DNA of 64,000 nt from Ochrobactrum sp. CM-21-5 (GCF_014253075.1 NZ_JACLZJ010000002.1:1-64000), one strand, 5' to 3'. Shown: positions 8,512-18,380, counted from the first letter of the stretch. The notes: generated by a model from the sequence alone, not told the origin. A program made the numbers and translations.

Positions 8512-8820
8512 TTATCGTGTGCATCTTTGACGGTTCAGTCGCACTTTGACCTTGGATGTGTTTCCAGAGGATGCTTTTTTTGAAGTAACGATGTGAGCAC
8601 GCACAGTACAGGTTCCCGCCAACACCTCAAAATTATTGGATCGAATATACATCACTGTATTGATCGGATGCTGCGGCATTTTTCTGGAAACAGCTTCGAC
8701 CACCGCATTTATTTCTGCTGCTCTCTGTCTGGATTTGCCTACCGCTGCTTCAGCGATATGTGGAGCCGCCGAGCCGGTGATGATGATCAACATTGCAAGA
8801 CAGATTGTAGCTTTCGTCAT
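8512..8820 (-). CDS. Hypothetical exported protein
   Basis: A 102-residue protein with a signal peptide (MTKATICLAMLIIITGSAAP, cleavage near residue 24 after AEA) and a basic mature region containing two cysteines (CTV and QRC) that could form a disulfide in the periplasm. The ATG at 8820 was chosen because GGAGGG stands 8 bases before it. I do not recognise a domain. It is transcribed in the same direction as the glutaredoxin-MauE gene upstream, with about 140 bases between them. Confidence 0.65.
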   Translation of the reverse strand: MTKATICLAMLIIITGSAAPHIAEAAVGKSRQRAAEINAVVEAVSRKMPQHPINTVMYIRSNNFEVLAGTCTVRAHIVTSKKASSGNTSKVKVRLNRQRCTR

Positions 8821-8958
8821 TGGTTGCCCTCCGATCGAATTCATTGGATTTCAAGGTTGTATCATGAGTTCAAAACACTAATTGTCTTTCGTCAAGGTGC
8901 TCCGAGCAATATGCTTTGCCGCGGTACCGCCAGGTAGCCATCATGTTGTTTCCTCCTG

Positions 8959-9699
8959 TTACTTGATTAGCATCCATATCGCCATTGCGACCATCATCAG
9001 ATTCTCGGTCAAAGAGACGAACCCAAGCGGAACATTGCTGTCTCCTCCAACGCAGGCGCATTTCAGCTTTCGATGGTCGAGATAAACCGCTTTGAACACC
9101 GAGATCGCGCCGACGGTACCAATTACAAGTGCGACAGGAATGGCAAGCCAGAGCAAGGCGCCAGCAATCATTAGTATACCTGCCAGCGCTTCTCCAAATG
9201 GATAAAGATACGCATATTGCACCCACCGTCGCGCAAGCAGGTCATATCCAAGAAACATGTTGGAAAAGCTCTCGACATCGCGAAGTTTCAAAGTCGCGAG
9301 AATGCACATCGAAGTAGCGATAAACCATTCCGCCGTATGGATTGTGAGAAGATTGCCGGAGGTCGCCCAAGCAAAGCTCAGTGCTATGAGCGCGGCCATG
9401 ACAAATACGGCAATGACAGGCTTATAGGTTACTGCTTCAGGATCGGGAACAGGCTTCCCAAAATGGCGCCTCAAGTCATCGTAACCGCCAATGCGCACGC
9501 CGCCAATAAAAGTTTGGGGCGTGGTCCTCACGTTATGCTCGGATTTAAATGCATCTGTTTCATCACGCGTTTTCAGCCAGCGATCATCGACAGAGAATCC
9601 TTCGCGTTTCAGCAAATCGAGCGCTTTCAATCCGAAGGGGCAGATGTGGTCATGCATCACCGTTCGATAAAGCGTTGCGTCACGTGGATTTGCATTCAT
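8959..9699 (-). CDS. Glutaredoxin-MauE fusion, redox-associated membrane protein
   Basis: A 246-residue protein. Residues 1-82 are a glutaredoxin-like domain with active-site CPFG, cis-proline segment TTPQTFIGG and GGYDDLRRH. Residues 95-246 are a MauE/DoxX-like membrane domain with four hydrophobic helices and a paired-cysteine loop LKCACVGGD. MauE relatives help disulfide or tryptophylquinone maturation in the periplasm, and fusions with glutaredoxin suggest electron transfer across the membrane. The glutaredoxin part has lost the second cysteine of CPxC, so it would act as a monothiol enzyme. The substrate protein is unknown. Confidence 0.8.
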   Translation of the reverse strand: MNANPRDATLYRTVMHDHICPFGLKALDLLKREGFSVDDRWLKTRDETDAFKSEHNVRTTPQTFIGGVRIGGYDDLRRHFGKPVPDPEAVTYKPVIAVFVMAALIALSFAWATSGNLLTIHTAEWFIATSMCILATLKLRDVESFSNMFLGYDLLARRWVQYAYLYPFGEALAGILMIAGALLWLAIPVALVIGTVGAISVFKAVYLDHRKLKCACVGGDSNVPLGFVSLTENLMMVAMAIWMLIK

Positions 9700-9839
9700 T
9701 TTTGTCTCCGTTGGGTTAGGCCGTGCCTCACGCTTGGCGGCTCAACAAGCTCTTCGACCTTCGCCGCCTTCACGTCCGTAAGACTGGAACCTGCCAGCGA
9801 CAGGATTGTTCCATGCGGCGGGAAGGGCCGTCTGATGGC

Positions 9840-12800
9840 CTAAGCCTCTATCGGAATAGAACTCCGATCTTTCATTGAGCTTCCTAAAAAGCCTGCGAGG
9901 GCATCGATAGCCGGCGATTGCATAATGGAAAAATGATTGCAGTCGAACCCAAGTGTAGTCACAGCGCCGTTAGCCAATTTATGCAGGGAATCCAGCGCAT
10001 CTTCGGTCTTTTCGTCATTCTGGGCCCTCAACGCGAGCGCATACCACAACGGTGTTTTCGTCGGCTTGTGTTCGTGCCGGGCAAGAGCAAGCATGTTTGC
10101 CGCATGAATCCGGAAAAGACGGTCCACTGTTGTGGCATCGGCGAACTCACGAAGTTGTTCAAGACCGTGCTGGGAGTCGAATATGGTTTGGAATTCCGGT
10201 TTGGCGATGAGTTGCTGCAGTAGATCGTTATCGTTGCGTTCTGAAAGGGAGGTGATTGCCTGTTGCGCGCGTTTGACATAGTCGCGTCCCGGCAAGGGGC
10301 TATCGATCATCAGTAGACCTCGAATGCCGACACCCTCCGCTTCCCACTGCAGAACCATTTCCTGTGCGACAGAGCCGCCATATGACCAGCCCCCGACGAA
10401 ATCGGGGACCCGACCGGTTTTCTTGATAAGCGTTTCGCGATAAAATGCAGCCAGTTCCGCATGGCTGCGATAATCAACGTGTGAGTTTTCGACAATTCCC
10501 GGATGCCTTATGCCGATGATTTTTGTATCGCCGGGCCAGGCTTCCGCTAATGGTGAATAACAGATCACATCGCCACCAACGGGATGTATCAGCGCCACGA
10601 GTGCACCACTGCCCTCTTTCAGGGTGATTGCGATGTCATCTCGCGCTGCGCTCTCAGGTATGGTTTTCGGCTCGGGTGGTTTGGAAAGTGATTTGGCCGC
10701 GATCGGCCGCTTGTCGGCTCGTTTTCCGGTAGAGTAAAAGACCGCAATGCTGCGCAGAGATGCCCCGTCAGAGAAGGCCCGGATGGGGATTGCCCGACCA
10801 AAATGCCGCTGCAGGCGGGAGCGCATCTCCATGAGTGCCAGGGAGTCGAAACCCTGCGCTACGAGAGCTGTATTTTGATCGATAGTCGACGTTGTTCCAA
10901 TCAGCGGTGAAACAACCTCCAATACTGTTGCAAGAACGGTGTCGCTTTGCGGAGAGCCATGACCTTCAGGATGTTTGATCAATGTGCTTGCGGAAATTAC
11001 TGTTTCGTGCAGCTCAATGTATGAGGTGTCGGATGAAGACGTGCGCGATAATGCGGGAATCTCAAGGTGCTTCTTCTCGAACGCGTATGTCGGCGCTGCA
11101 ACTGGCGGCTGGTGTTCGTAAAGCGCCTGCCAATCGGGAGCATGACCGCAACAGTAAAGGCGGGCGCAGGCGTGGGCAAACCCTTCTTCTTCCGAACTGC
11201 TGTCGTCTATTCCGTCACCAAATGTTGAGATTGCGTGTTGCCAGTCACCGCAAGCGGCTTTTACCAGATTGGTGAGAGCGGTTCCAGGTCCAACCTCCAG
11301 AAAAGTCATGTCGCTGTTGGCAACATGCTTGAGGGCGGCCTCGAAACGGACCGGCCGAACCACCATTTCTGTCCAGTAATCCACGGTCGCCATTTCCACA
11401 CCAGCTGGACGCCCCGTGAGAGTGGATATCAGTTGGATATCCGGGGACTTCATTTTCAACGCGGCCAATTCTTCACGGAAAGGCATCTTTATCGGCGCCA
11501 GAAGCGGAGAATGCGCAGGCGTATCGTAGATTTCGAGCTGAGTGACGCGAATTCCATGGCCGATGAGTGTATCCTTGGCGGCTGCAATGGCTTCCGGTAA
11601 ACCGCTCAAGACGGTCTGTTCAGGACCGTTCATCGCCGCAACGAAAATATTAGGACAGGAAGAAAACATCTGCTCAAGAACTTTGGTTCCGGCAGAAACA
11701 GCTAACATAGCTCCTTTCGGCTTTCTTTCTTCAAAAAGACGACCGCGTGCTTCGACAGCCTTGAGACCATCGTCAAGCGACATCACATCTGCAATGACTG
11801 CCGCCACATGCTCTCCAAGTGAATGACCGATCATGACGTCGGGACGCACGCCCAAATCGATCCATGTGCGTGCCAGAGAGTATAATATAACAAAATGTGC
11901 GAGCTGGCCGGGAACGTGGCGCGCCAAGCTCATATCGTTCTCGAGAATGGATTTTCGTACATCGCTTGCCACGGCGCGTGGCAACCGGGAGAGACAATCA
12001 TCAACGGAAGCACGGAAAATCGGATTGCTTCGATAGAAATTTTCCCCTACGCCCGGACGCCAGGCGCCCTGTCCGGGAAAGAGAAACGCCAGTTTGGTCT
12101 TTTTGGCTGCAGTTCCCCGATACCATCTACCAGAGGGAACGCCATCGCGAAAATCTCTCAATGCTTCACGCATATCGTCTGGCGTCGTGCCGACCAGAGC
12201 CAGGCGCTGATCCCAATGCTGACGGCGAAGGCTGGCTGTGTAGCACAGACCGGACAAATTCGCTTCTGCCCGATCCAGTGTATCCTCGTAAGCGGAAGCG
12301 ATTTCGTTCACTGAAATCTCGGAACGTCCAGAGAGGGTCAGAACCTGTGCTCGTTGGTTATCCTGTACCGGACTTTGCGCGAATGGAGGTGCGGCGAGCA
12401 AGGCATGCGCATTGGTGCCGCTCAGGCCAAATGCACTGACTGCGGCCAGTCCGTCCACAGGGAGGCTCCTGCTGCTTATTGGAACTTCCATCTGCGCTTC
12501 GGCCCACCGGAAACGTGTTGTCGGGGTTTTAAAGCCAGCCTGAGCAGGCACTTGCCTTTGACGCAGCACAAGCACCGCCTTGATCAACCCCGAAATTCCG
12601 GCAGCGGTTTCAAGATGACCGATCTGCGCCTTCAATGCACCCAGCAAGAGAGGGGAATCCCTTGGGACATCCCGCGTATAGACATTGCGCAATGCTGATA
12701 ATTCAATAGGGTCGCCCAACGGCGTACCGGTTCCGTGCGTTTCCACATACGCCACCTGGTCAGGTGTCGCCCCGGCTTGCGCAAGGGCCTGTCGAATGAC

Positions 12801-13697
12801 GGCTTCCTGTGCAGCCCCATTGGGAGCGGTCAGTCCATTGCTTGCGCCATCGTTGTTGATGGATGAGCCGATCAGAAGCGCCTCGATGCGATCCTTGTCG
12901 GCAATGGCGTCCTGGGCGTTTTTTAGGACAACCACCGCGCCGCCTTCACCGCGAATGTAGCCGTCGGCTTTGTTGTCGAAGGTCCGGCATGTATCGGATT
13001 GCGACATGGCTTGCAGCCGTGCAAATGCAATGGTTTCTTCAGGACCCAGAATTAAATTTGTTCCTCCGGCGATAGCCAGATCACAGTCGCCGCACCGAAG
13101 GCTTTGTGCGGCGAGATGGACTGCGACCAATGAGGATGAACAGGTTGAATCAACGAAAATCGCCGGACCTTGTAAACCCAGCTTATAGGCAACGCGGCCA
13201 ATACCGACGGCCCGGTTGGCTCCCAGTTTCCCATATGCCGTAATGCGTTCGGGGTGCCCGGATGCAATCGTCCGGCGGGCATAGTCCACTTCACCTGCCG
13301 TCAAGAACAGAGCCACGCGACGTCCATGCAGTTCGGACGGCAGGATCCCCGCATTTTCCAGCGCGGCCCAGCATAGTTGGAGCATCCAGCGCTGTTGCGG
13401 ATCCATTTCCAGTGCTTCCGCCATCGAAATGCGGAAAAAGTCAGCATCAAAGCTAAAAGGGTCGCGGATGTAGCCAGCGCGGCGCGAGTAGGTCGTGCCG
13501 GGCTTGTCTGGATCGCTCGAGTGATACGGGTCGATATCGAAGCGTTCTTTGGGCGTATCCGTAACAGCCACTTGTGCGGAGTTAATGAAATCCCAGAAAG
13601 CAGTGGGGCTGGTATTATCGCCGGGAAGGTTGAGTGCCATTCCGATGATGGCAACCGGATCTACGGCAGTACGTTTTCGTTGAATACGGGTATCCAT
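9840..13697 (-). CDS. Type I polyketide synthase, KS-AT-ACP-TE
   Basis: A 1285-residue single-module PKS. KS (about 13-440) has the catalytic triad Cys186 (DSTCSSS), His321 (HGTGTPLGDP) and His361 (IGHLETAAG). AT (about 535-830) has FPGQG and the nucleophile Ser626 in GHSLGE. ACP (about 920-990) has the phosphopantetheine site Ser952 in GFDSL. The thioesterase (about 1030-1280) has nucleophile Ser1105 in GWSYGG. No KR, DH or ER domain is present, so one round gives an unreduced beta-keto product that the TE releases. The ATG at 13697 follows GAGGAG. It is the last gene of the cluster, 53 bases after the PPTase gene. Malonyl specificity is likely but not proved from the AT motif. Confidence 0.93.
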   Translation of the reverse strand: MDTRIQRKRTAVDPVAIIGMALNLPGDNTSPTAFWDFINSAQVAVTDTPKERFDIDPYHSSDPDKPGTTYSRRAGYIRDPFSFDADFFRISMAEALEMDPQQRWMLQLCWAALENAGILPSELHGRRVALFLTAGEVDYARRTIASGHPERITAYGKLGANRAVGIGRVAYKLGLQGPAIFVDSTCSSSLVAVHLAAQSLRCGDCDLAIAGGTNLILGPEETIAFARLQAMSQSDTCRTFDNKADGYIRGEGGAVVVLKNAQDAIADKDRIEALLIGSSINNDGASNGLTAPNGAAQEAVIRQALAQAGATPDQVAYVETHGTGTPLGDPIELSALRNVYTRDVPRDSPLLLGALKAQIGHLETAAGISGLIKAVLVLRQRQVPAQAGFKTPTTRFRWAEAQMEVPISSRSLPVDGLAAVSAFGLSGTNAHALLAAPPFAQSPVQDNQRAQVLTLSGRSEISVNEIASAYEDTLDRAEANLSGLCYTASLRRQHWDQRLALVGTTPDDMREALRDFRDGVPSGRWYRGTAAKKTKLAFLFPGQGAWRPGVGENFYRSNPIFRASVDDCLSRLPRAVASDVRKSILENDMSLARHVPGQLAHFVILYSLARTWIDLGVRPDVMIGHSLGEHVAAVIADVMSLDDGLKAVEARGRLFEERKPKGAMLAVSAGTKVLEQMFSSCPNIFVAAMNGPEQTVLSGLPEAIAAAKDTLIGHGIRVTQLEIYDTPAHSPLLAPIKMPFREELAALKMKSPDIQLISTLTGRPAGVEMATVDYWTEMVVRPVRFEAALKHVANSDMTFLEVGPGTALTNLVKAACGDWQHAISTFGDGIDDSSSEEEGFAHACARLYCCGHAPDWQALYEHQPPVAAPTYAFEKKHLEIPALSRTSSSDTSYIELHETVISASTLIKHPEGHGSPQSDTVLATVLEVVSPLIGTTSTIDQNTALVAQGFDSLALMEMRSRLQRHFGRAIPIRAFSDGASLRSIAVFYSTGKRADKRPIAAKSLSKPPEPKTIPESAARDDIAITLKEGSGALVALIHPVGGDVICYSPLAEAWPGDTKIIGIRHPGIVENSHVDYRSHAELAAFYRETLIKKTGRVPDFVGGWSYGGSVAQEMVLQWEAEGVGIRGLLMIDSPLPGRDYVKRAQQAITSLSERNDNDLLQQLIAKPEFQTIFDSQHGLEQLREFADATTVDRLFRIHAANMLALARHEHKPTKTPLWYALALRAQNDEKTEDALDSLHKLANGAVTTLGFDCNHFSIMQSPAIDALAGFLGSSMKDRSSIPIEA

Positions 13698-13750
13698 CAG
13701 ACTGCTCCTCAGTGGCATGACGGGAAGGGGACAGGCAAACAGCCGCGAGA

Positions 13751-14434
13751 TCAGATCTGTGCATCTGCGGCGTTTCCATAATGAATATTCAGTTCTGGCA
13801 CTTGCGCCGCCAGCGCACCTGCATAACCGCGTGCAGTCTTGATGTTGGCGAAGCACCATGGCGAGGCGGCAGCGGAACCGCGTTTCATCGAAACCAGGTG
13901 CGGTGCCTTTCGTGACGGGACGGACACGGTGAAATCGGCCATAGGCAGGGTCAGTCCGGTGCCGATGGCTTTGAGATAGGCTTCTTTGAGTGTCCAGATA
14001 CGGAAGAACGTCCAGCGGCGGTGCATGGCGCGCGCCGCTGCGAGCGCCCGCCGTTCTCCCGGAGAAAAGTAGTGATTTGCGAGAGTTGTTTCATCAACGG
14101 CCCGGACATATTCAATGTCTAGGCCGGGGTCTGATTGCCATGACACGGCGACTGCAGCATAGCCATTGCTGTGGCTGAGACTGAAGCGTGGTCCGTGATC
14201 CATCGCGAGATGTGGTTTGCCGTGTTTCCCAACCCCAAAGACCAGTTTGTACGGCAGCAAGCCGAGCAAACGACCGAGAACGGCGCGAAGACCAGCATGG
14301 GCACGAATGAATGCGGTACGGCGCCGGGGATCCGGGATCAAATTGGCACGTCTGCGTTCATTGGGGTCGAGAACTTCCCAATCCAGTGGTCCGGAACGAT
14401 CAATCGTCCAGCACCAAAGCGTTACATCTGTCAT
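13751..14434 (-). CDS. 4'-phosphopantetheinyl transferase, Sfp type
   Basis: A 227-residue enzyme that moves phosphopantetheine from CoA to the serine of carrier domains. The Sfp/Gsp motifs are present: FSLSHSNGYAAVAVS (84-98), GLDIEYV with metal-binding Asp106 and Glu108, and WTLKEAYLKAIGTGL (147-161). It sits between the FAAL-ACAD-ACP gene and the PKS gene on the same strand, so its natural targets are probably their two ACP domains. The ATG at 14434 is the best start; the upstream extension lacks similarity to the family and would run through a hairpin. Its ribosome-binding site is weak. Confidence 0.93.
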   Translation of the reverse strand: MTDVTLWCWTIDRSGPLDWEVLDPNERRRANLIPDPRRRTAFIRAHAGLRAVLGRLLGLLPYKLVFGVGKHGKPHLAMDHGPRFSLSHSNGYAAVAVSWQSDPGLDIEYVRAVDETTLANHYFSPGERRALAAARAMHRRWTFFRIWTLKEAYLKAIGTGLTLPMADFTVSVPSRKAPHLVSMKRGSAAASPWCFANIKTARGYAGALAAQVPELNIHYGNAADAQI

Positions 14435-14526
14435 CGCCGTACCCGAAATTGTGTTCCAACAGGAAAGATGTGAAGTGGAAGATTCTCGTGGGGCGGCGGT
14501 GCTGGCTCCGCCGCCCATGCTGTCTC

Positions 14527-14559
14527 GTAGAGCAGTTCCATTTTAAGCGGATGCTCTAC
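14527..14559. repeat. Short palindromic hairpin between FAAL fusion and PPTase genes
   Basis: Perfect 8-bp arms GTAGAGCA and TGCTCTAC enclose a 17-base loop in the 171-base spacer. The sequence resembles small dispersed palindromes bounded by AGAGC/GCTCT, like the larger element at 43597. It has no T-tract and so is more likely a repeat or mRNA-processing hairpin than a terminator. Confidence 0.5.
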
Positions 14560-14605
14560 GCCGCCCTTTGATCGCTTCCGCTTGCCAGCAGGAAGGAAAG
14601 AGCGT

Positions 14606-17600
14606 TCATTGCCGTCTGGTTCCAACCGGCCGCTGCTGGCTTCGCTCGGCAATGTAGCCCACCAATGCACGCATGTTCGGATAGACCCACAAGATCGTCT
14701 CATCCAGCTCAAGCGAGAAAGCGCTTTCCAGATGATGGGTCAGCGTAACTGCGCGCAGTGAATCGATCCCTAGATCGGCAAATGAACGGTTGTCCTCGAT
14801 CGAGAAAGATAGATCTTCACTGTGTATCCAGTCGGCGATCACCCGCTGTATTTCTTCGGTCAGCGGCTTTTCCGTATTGCTGGCCATTGCGCGAGTGTTC
14901 AGTTCAATCGCAGCTGTACTCTCGTTTCGGAACTCCGTTTCTGTTGGTGCTTGCACGAAATGGCGGTCTATAGTCCATGTTTCTCCGAAAGGCTGGCTTA
15001 ACGGAACCGCTACCTCGTCGGCACAGGAGCGGGCCGTGCCGAGGATATCAAGCTTTCTTTTCGCGTCCGGAAGGTTCGACGTCTCACGCAGTCGCTCGAT
15101 GCGCGCCAAAGTCACGGCCAGCCGGTCTTCGAGCATTTCCACAGGAACGTCATGGCGTTTGGAGGCTATTCTTGCCGCGGCCACCATGATCGCATCGGCG
15201 ATGACGCGCCCAAACTCCACATTGGCGCCAGCATTTTGGGTCGCGATGATCGAGAACCATTCGGCAGCCACCTGTTTGAGCAGGGAGCTGGTCTGGCGGT
15301 CTCCAAAGTCGTTCTCGATGAAGTTGGTTATGTCATCCATGGATGACTGGAAGGCCGATCCTACATAATCGAGCAGTGTCTCGGTTGGCCCTTCGAATAT
15401 CCGCAATATCCGGGCATCGCGCATCATCTGGGGGATTATATTGGGCTCCATATAGCCGCGCCCGCCCATGATCTGGCATGTGTCATCCAGAACAGCCCAT
15501 AGCCGTTCACTGCCGACGATTTTGGCTATTGCAGCCATTTGAGGGTATAATTTATGCCTACTTTCGGCGAGTGCGGTTGTGTAATCAATGATGACCTCAA
15601 GCGCTCTCGCATCAGCAAGAGCAGAGGAGATTTTGCGCTTTGTTTCGGGTATATGCGCGAGCAGGCCGCCAGCCACATGCCGCTTCGTGCTGTAATTCTC
15701 CATGAAACCGAGTGCGCTTTTTATGCCGCCGACAGCGCCCGCGGCGATGTAGAGGCGCGTTCGCATCATGGCATCCTGCGCAATTGTCATTCCCTTGCCG
15801 ATGTCGCCCAGAACCGCATCGTCGGTTGCCTTGGCATCTGAAAAATAGACGCTGTTCTGGACCATGGAACGCAACCCCATGGTCATGTGCTCCTCTCCCA
15901 CGATGACGCCGGGCTGGTCAGTCGTCACATGGAAGCCGGAGATGCCGATCAGGGATGTATCGTACGCAAGCGCGAAAACATTGATATGTTTGGCCCAGCC
16001 TGCATTGCCGATCCAGGTTTTCTGGCCATTGATTTTCCAATGGTTCCCCGTGCGTTCGGCTTTGGATTGCATCGCCCGGGGATTGGAGCCGGCAGCATCC
16101 TCCGTCAGGGCAAAGGCAATCAGTTCCCGTCCCGCTGCAATTGCCGGTACGATCTTCTCCTGTTGCTCGCGCTTCGCGCCGATCAGCAGCGGCCTCAGTC
16201 CAAGAGAATTGTGGAGCGTGACGAAATTCGCCATCGTCAGGTCTACCGCGCCCACTTGCTCGATGACGCGAAGCGTGTCGCGCAGGGCGAGATCCCTTCC
16301 TCCCAGAGCAGCCGGACAATCCATTCCGAGGAGACCCTGATTGCCGAGGTCGAGAACCAGATGGGGCGCCATCAAACGTCTTGTGTCCATCAGGGTTGTG
16401 TTGATCCGCCGGGCTGCATAATCGCGTAGCCAGGCTCGCATCTCCTCCGAATCCGCTTTGCTGCGAGCGTGATTTCCCTGAGCATGCAGCAACGAACCCG
16501 AAGCCGTATCGTCGCGCTCGATTCCGGGCGGTGCCGTTTCTTCTTGCTTACTAATGGTTGCTGGATGAGCAGACGACGTTTCCTGCCCGCGTCTGGATGC
16601 GATATGTCCCAGATCGTTATCCAGATAGAGCTTGCGGCAGAGAACCCTCTGAATTTTTCCGCTGGAGGTTTTAGGAACCGTTTCGGGTTTGACCAGAACA
16701 ATATCGCTCACCGCAAGTTCGTGTTCCCGGAAGACAGCTTGGCTGATGCGGGACATGATCTCTTTTGTGTCGATGCGAGAGAGCCACGAGCGTTCAATTT
16801 CCTGCACAACGACGATCGATTCAGTTTTGCCGTCATCAATTGCAAAGACTGCGCCTCCGGCAGGCTTCAGCGCTTCGTGCGCTTCCTGAACCGTGGCTTC
16901 TATGTCCTGAGGATAAATGTTGCGGCCACGAATGATCATGACCTCTTTAATCCGACCGGTAACATAGAGTTCGCCATCGATGATGGTTCCAAGATCGCCC
17001 GTTCGTAAGAAAGGCCCTTCGCCGGTCATAGTCATGGCCCCAAACGTGTCGCGCGTGACGTCTGGACGACGCCAATATCCGTTCGCTACACAAGGTCCGG
17101 AAATCCATATTTCACCGACTATGCCGTCATTGCAGATTTTGCGGCTTTCAGGATCGACGATGGTTACTTGTTGCGGAGAACGTGGACGACCGGAACTGAC
17201 GATGGCGCGTGCTCCGGCTCTGCTCGATGGAACAATATGGCCATTATCGAGAGCGTGGGAATCGACAGTCTGTATTTGCGGCAATGACGCTGGATCGGAA
17301 ATCGTTACGATAAGAGTAGCTTCGGCTAGTCCATAAGCGGGGCGGAAGGTCTCGGGCCGGAAGCCATATTCCCTGTAGGTTTTGGTAAAACTTTCGATCA
17401 TCGATGCCCGGATTGGCTCGGCTCCGATCAACGCACATTTCCAACTGGACAGATCCAGCCCTTCACGCTTTTCAGATGGAATCCTCCGAACACAGAGCTC
17501 GTATGCGAAATTCGGAGCCATACTGATCGTCGCTCTATATCGGCTGATCGTTTCGAGCCAGCGACCGGGGTTCTGGATCAAGGAAACTGGAGGCAGCAGA

Positions 17601-18316
17601 ACGCACAGCGCTCCATCATAGATCGATTGCAGGATATTACCGATCAGACCAAGGTCATGATAAGGTGGAAGCCAGCAAACGATAACCGCATCGGAATTAA
17701 ATCCGCACATGGGGCCAGCAATATTACTGTGAGCATGAAGATTACCGAAAGTAACGATTGTTCCTTTCGGGTTTCCGGTTGAGCCTGACGTATACTGCAG
17801 GAATGCGGGTGTGTCGGCTGAAGGGCGTTCCCATTGAAACTGGGAAGGATCTCCGACCAGATCCTCGGATGCCAGCAAGGGTAAAGCGGTCAGTTCGGGA
17901 CTATCGGCAAACCAGCCGGCAAGCTTCGGAATCGAAGCTGCTTCGGTCAGTATGCAGGCTGCATCGGAGTCCTGAACAATCGCGATCAGGCGTTCCCAAG
18001 TGGACCGTCCCGGCTTTGCAAGATGGCATGGCAAAGGTGTGACGCCGGCGCGAAGGCAGGCAAAAAACGAAATCACAAAACCGGCGCCGGGTTCGAAGAG
18101 CATAAGCGCACGGGAACCGGAGAGCCCTTTCTCACGCAATGCGGCAGCGTAACGGTCAACCTGGTTATGAAGCTCGCCATAGGTAAGCTTCGTCTTTTCT
18201 CCTCCGTCCGTTCCAACAATGATTAAGGCATTTTTTTGCGGATGGATTTTGGCTCTTTGAGCGAGAATGTCGGAAAAGCAGCGGTGTTGAGGGTCGATGT
18301 AATCATCTATGATCAT
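14606..18316 (-). CDS. Fatty-acyl-AMP ligase / acyl-CoA dehydrogenase / ACP fusion
   Basis: A 1236-residue three-domain protein. Residues 1-565 are a fatty-acyl-AMP ligase: A3 motif TSGSTGNPKG (176-185), the FAAL-type LPPYHDLGL (216-224), YGLAEAT (328-334) and the A10 lysine Lys554 in KTSSGK. After a polar linker (about 570-640), residues 645-1120 are an acyl-CoA dehydrogenase with ALTEDAAGSNP, MGGRGYMEP and candidate catalytic Glu975 in IFEGPTE. Residues about 1150-1225 are an ACP with Ser1186 in GIDSL. The likely job is to activate a fatty acid, load it on its own ACP and desaturate it there before transfer to the PKS. The ATG at 18316 has GAGAGG 5 bases upstream. Confidence 0.92.
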   Translation of the reverse strand: MIIDDYIDPQHRCFSDILAQRAKIHPQKNALIIVGTDGGEKTKLTYGELHNQVDRYAAALREKGLSGSRALMLFEPGAGFVISFFACLRAGVTPLPCHLAKPGRSTWERLIAIVQDSDAACILTEAASIPKLAGWFADSPELTALPLLASEDLVGDPSQFQWERPSADTPAFLQYTSGSTGNPKGTIVTFGNLHAHSNIAGPMCGFNSDAVIVCWLPPYHDLGLIGNILQSIYDGALCVLLPPVSLIQNPGRWLETISRYRATISMAPNFAYELCVRRIPSEKREGLDLSSWKCALIGAEPIRASMIESFTKTYREYGFRPETFRPAYGLAEATLIVTISDPASLPQIQTVDSHALDNGHIVPSSRAGARAIVSSGRPRSPQQVTIVDPESRKICNDGIVGEIWISGPCVANGYWRRPDVTRDTFGAMTMTGEGPFLRTGDLGTIIDGELYVTGRIKEVMIIRGRNIYPQDIEATVQEAHEALKPAGGAVFAIDDGKTESIVVVQEIERSWLSRIDTKEIMSRISQAVFREHELAVSDIVLVKPETVPKTSSGKIQRVLCRKLYLDNDLGHIASRRGQETSSAHPATISKQEETAPPGIERDDTASGSLLHAQGNHARSKADSEEMRAWLRDYAARRINTTLMDTRRLMAPHLVLDLGNQGLLGMDCPAALGGRDLALRDTLRVIEQVGAVDLTMANFVTLHNSLGLRPLLIGAKREQQEKIVPAIAAGRELIAFALTEDAAGSNPRAMQSKAERTGNHWKINGQKTWIGNAGWAKHINVFALAYDTSLIGISGFHVTTDQPGVIVGEEHMTMGLRSMVQNSVYFSDAKATDDAVLGDIGKGMTIAQDAMMRTRLYIAAGAVGGIKSALGFMENYSTKRHVAGGLLAHIPETKRKISSALADARALEVIIDYTTALAESRHKLYPQMAAIAKIVGSERLWAVLDDTCQIMGGRGYMEPNIIPQMMRDARILRIFEGPTETLLDYVGSAFQSSMDDITNFIENDFGDRQTSSLLKQVAAEWFSIIATQNAGANVEFGRVIADAIMVAAARIASKRHDVPVEMLEDRLAVTLARIERLRETSNLPDAKRKLDILGTARSCADEVAVPLSQPFGETWTIDRHFVQAPTETEFRNESTAAIELNTRAMASNTEKPLTEEIQRVIADWIHSEDLSFSIEDNRSFADLGIDSLRAVTLTHHLESAFSLELDETILWVYPNMRALVGYIAERSQQRPVGTRRQ

Positions 18317-18380
18317 GATAGCCTCTCTTTGCGCGTAAGGGTCCGGCTCCGAAACGACACCGGTAGAGTTTTCGGACGGG

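Noticed and set aside
9217-9843. Plus-strand frame opposite the glutaredoxin-MauE gene
   Set aside because: It is antisense to a well-supported gene and has no domain.
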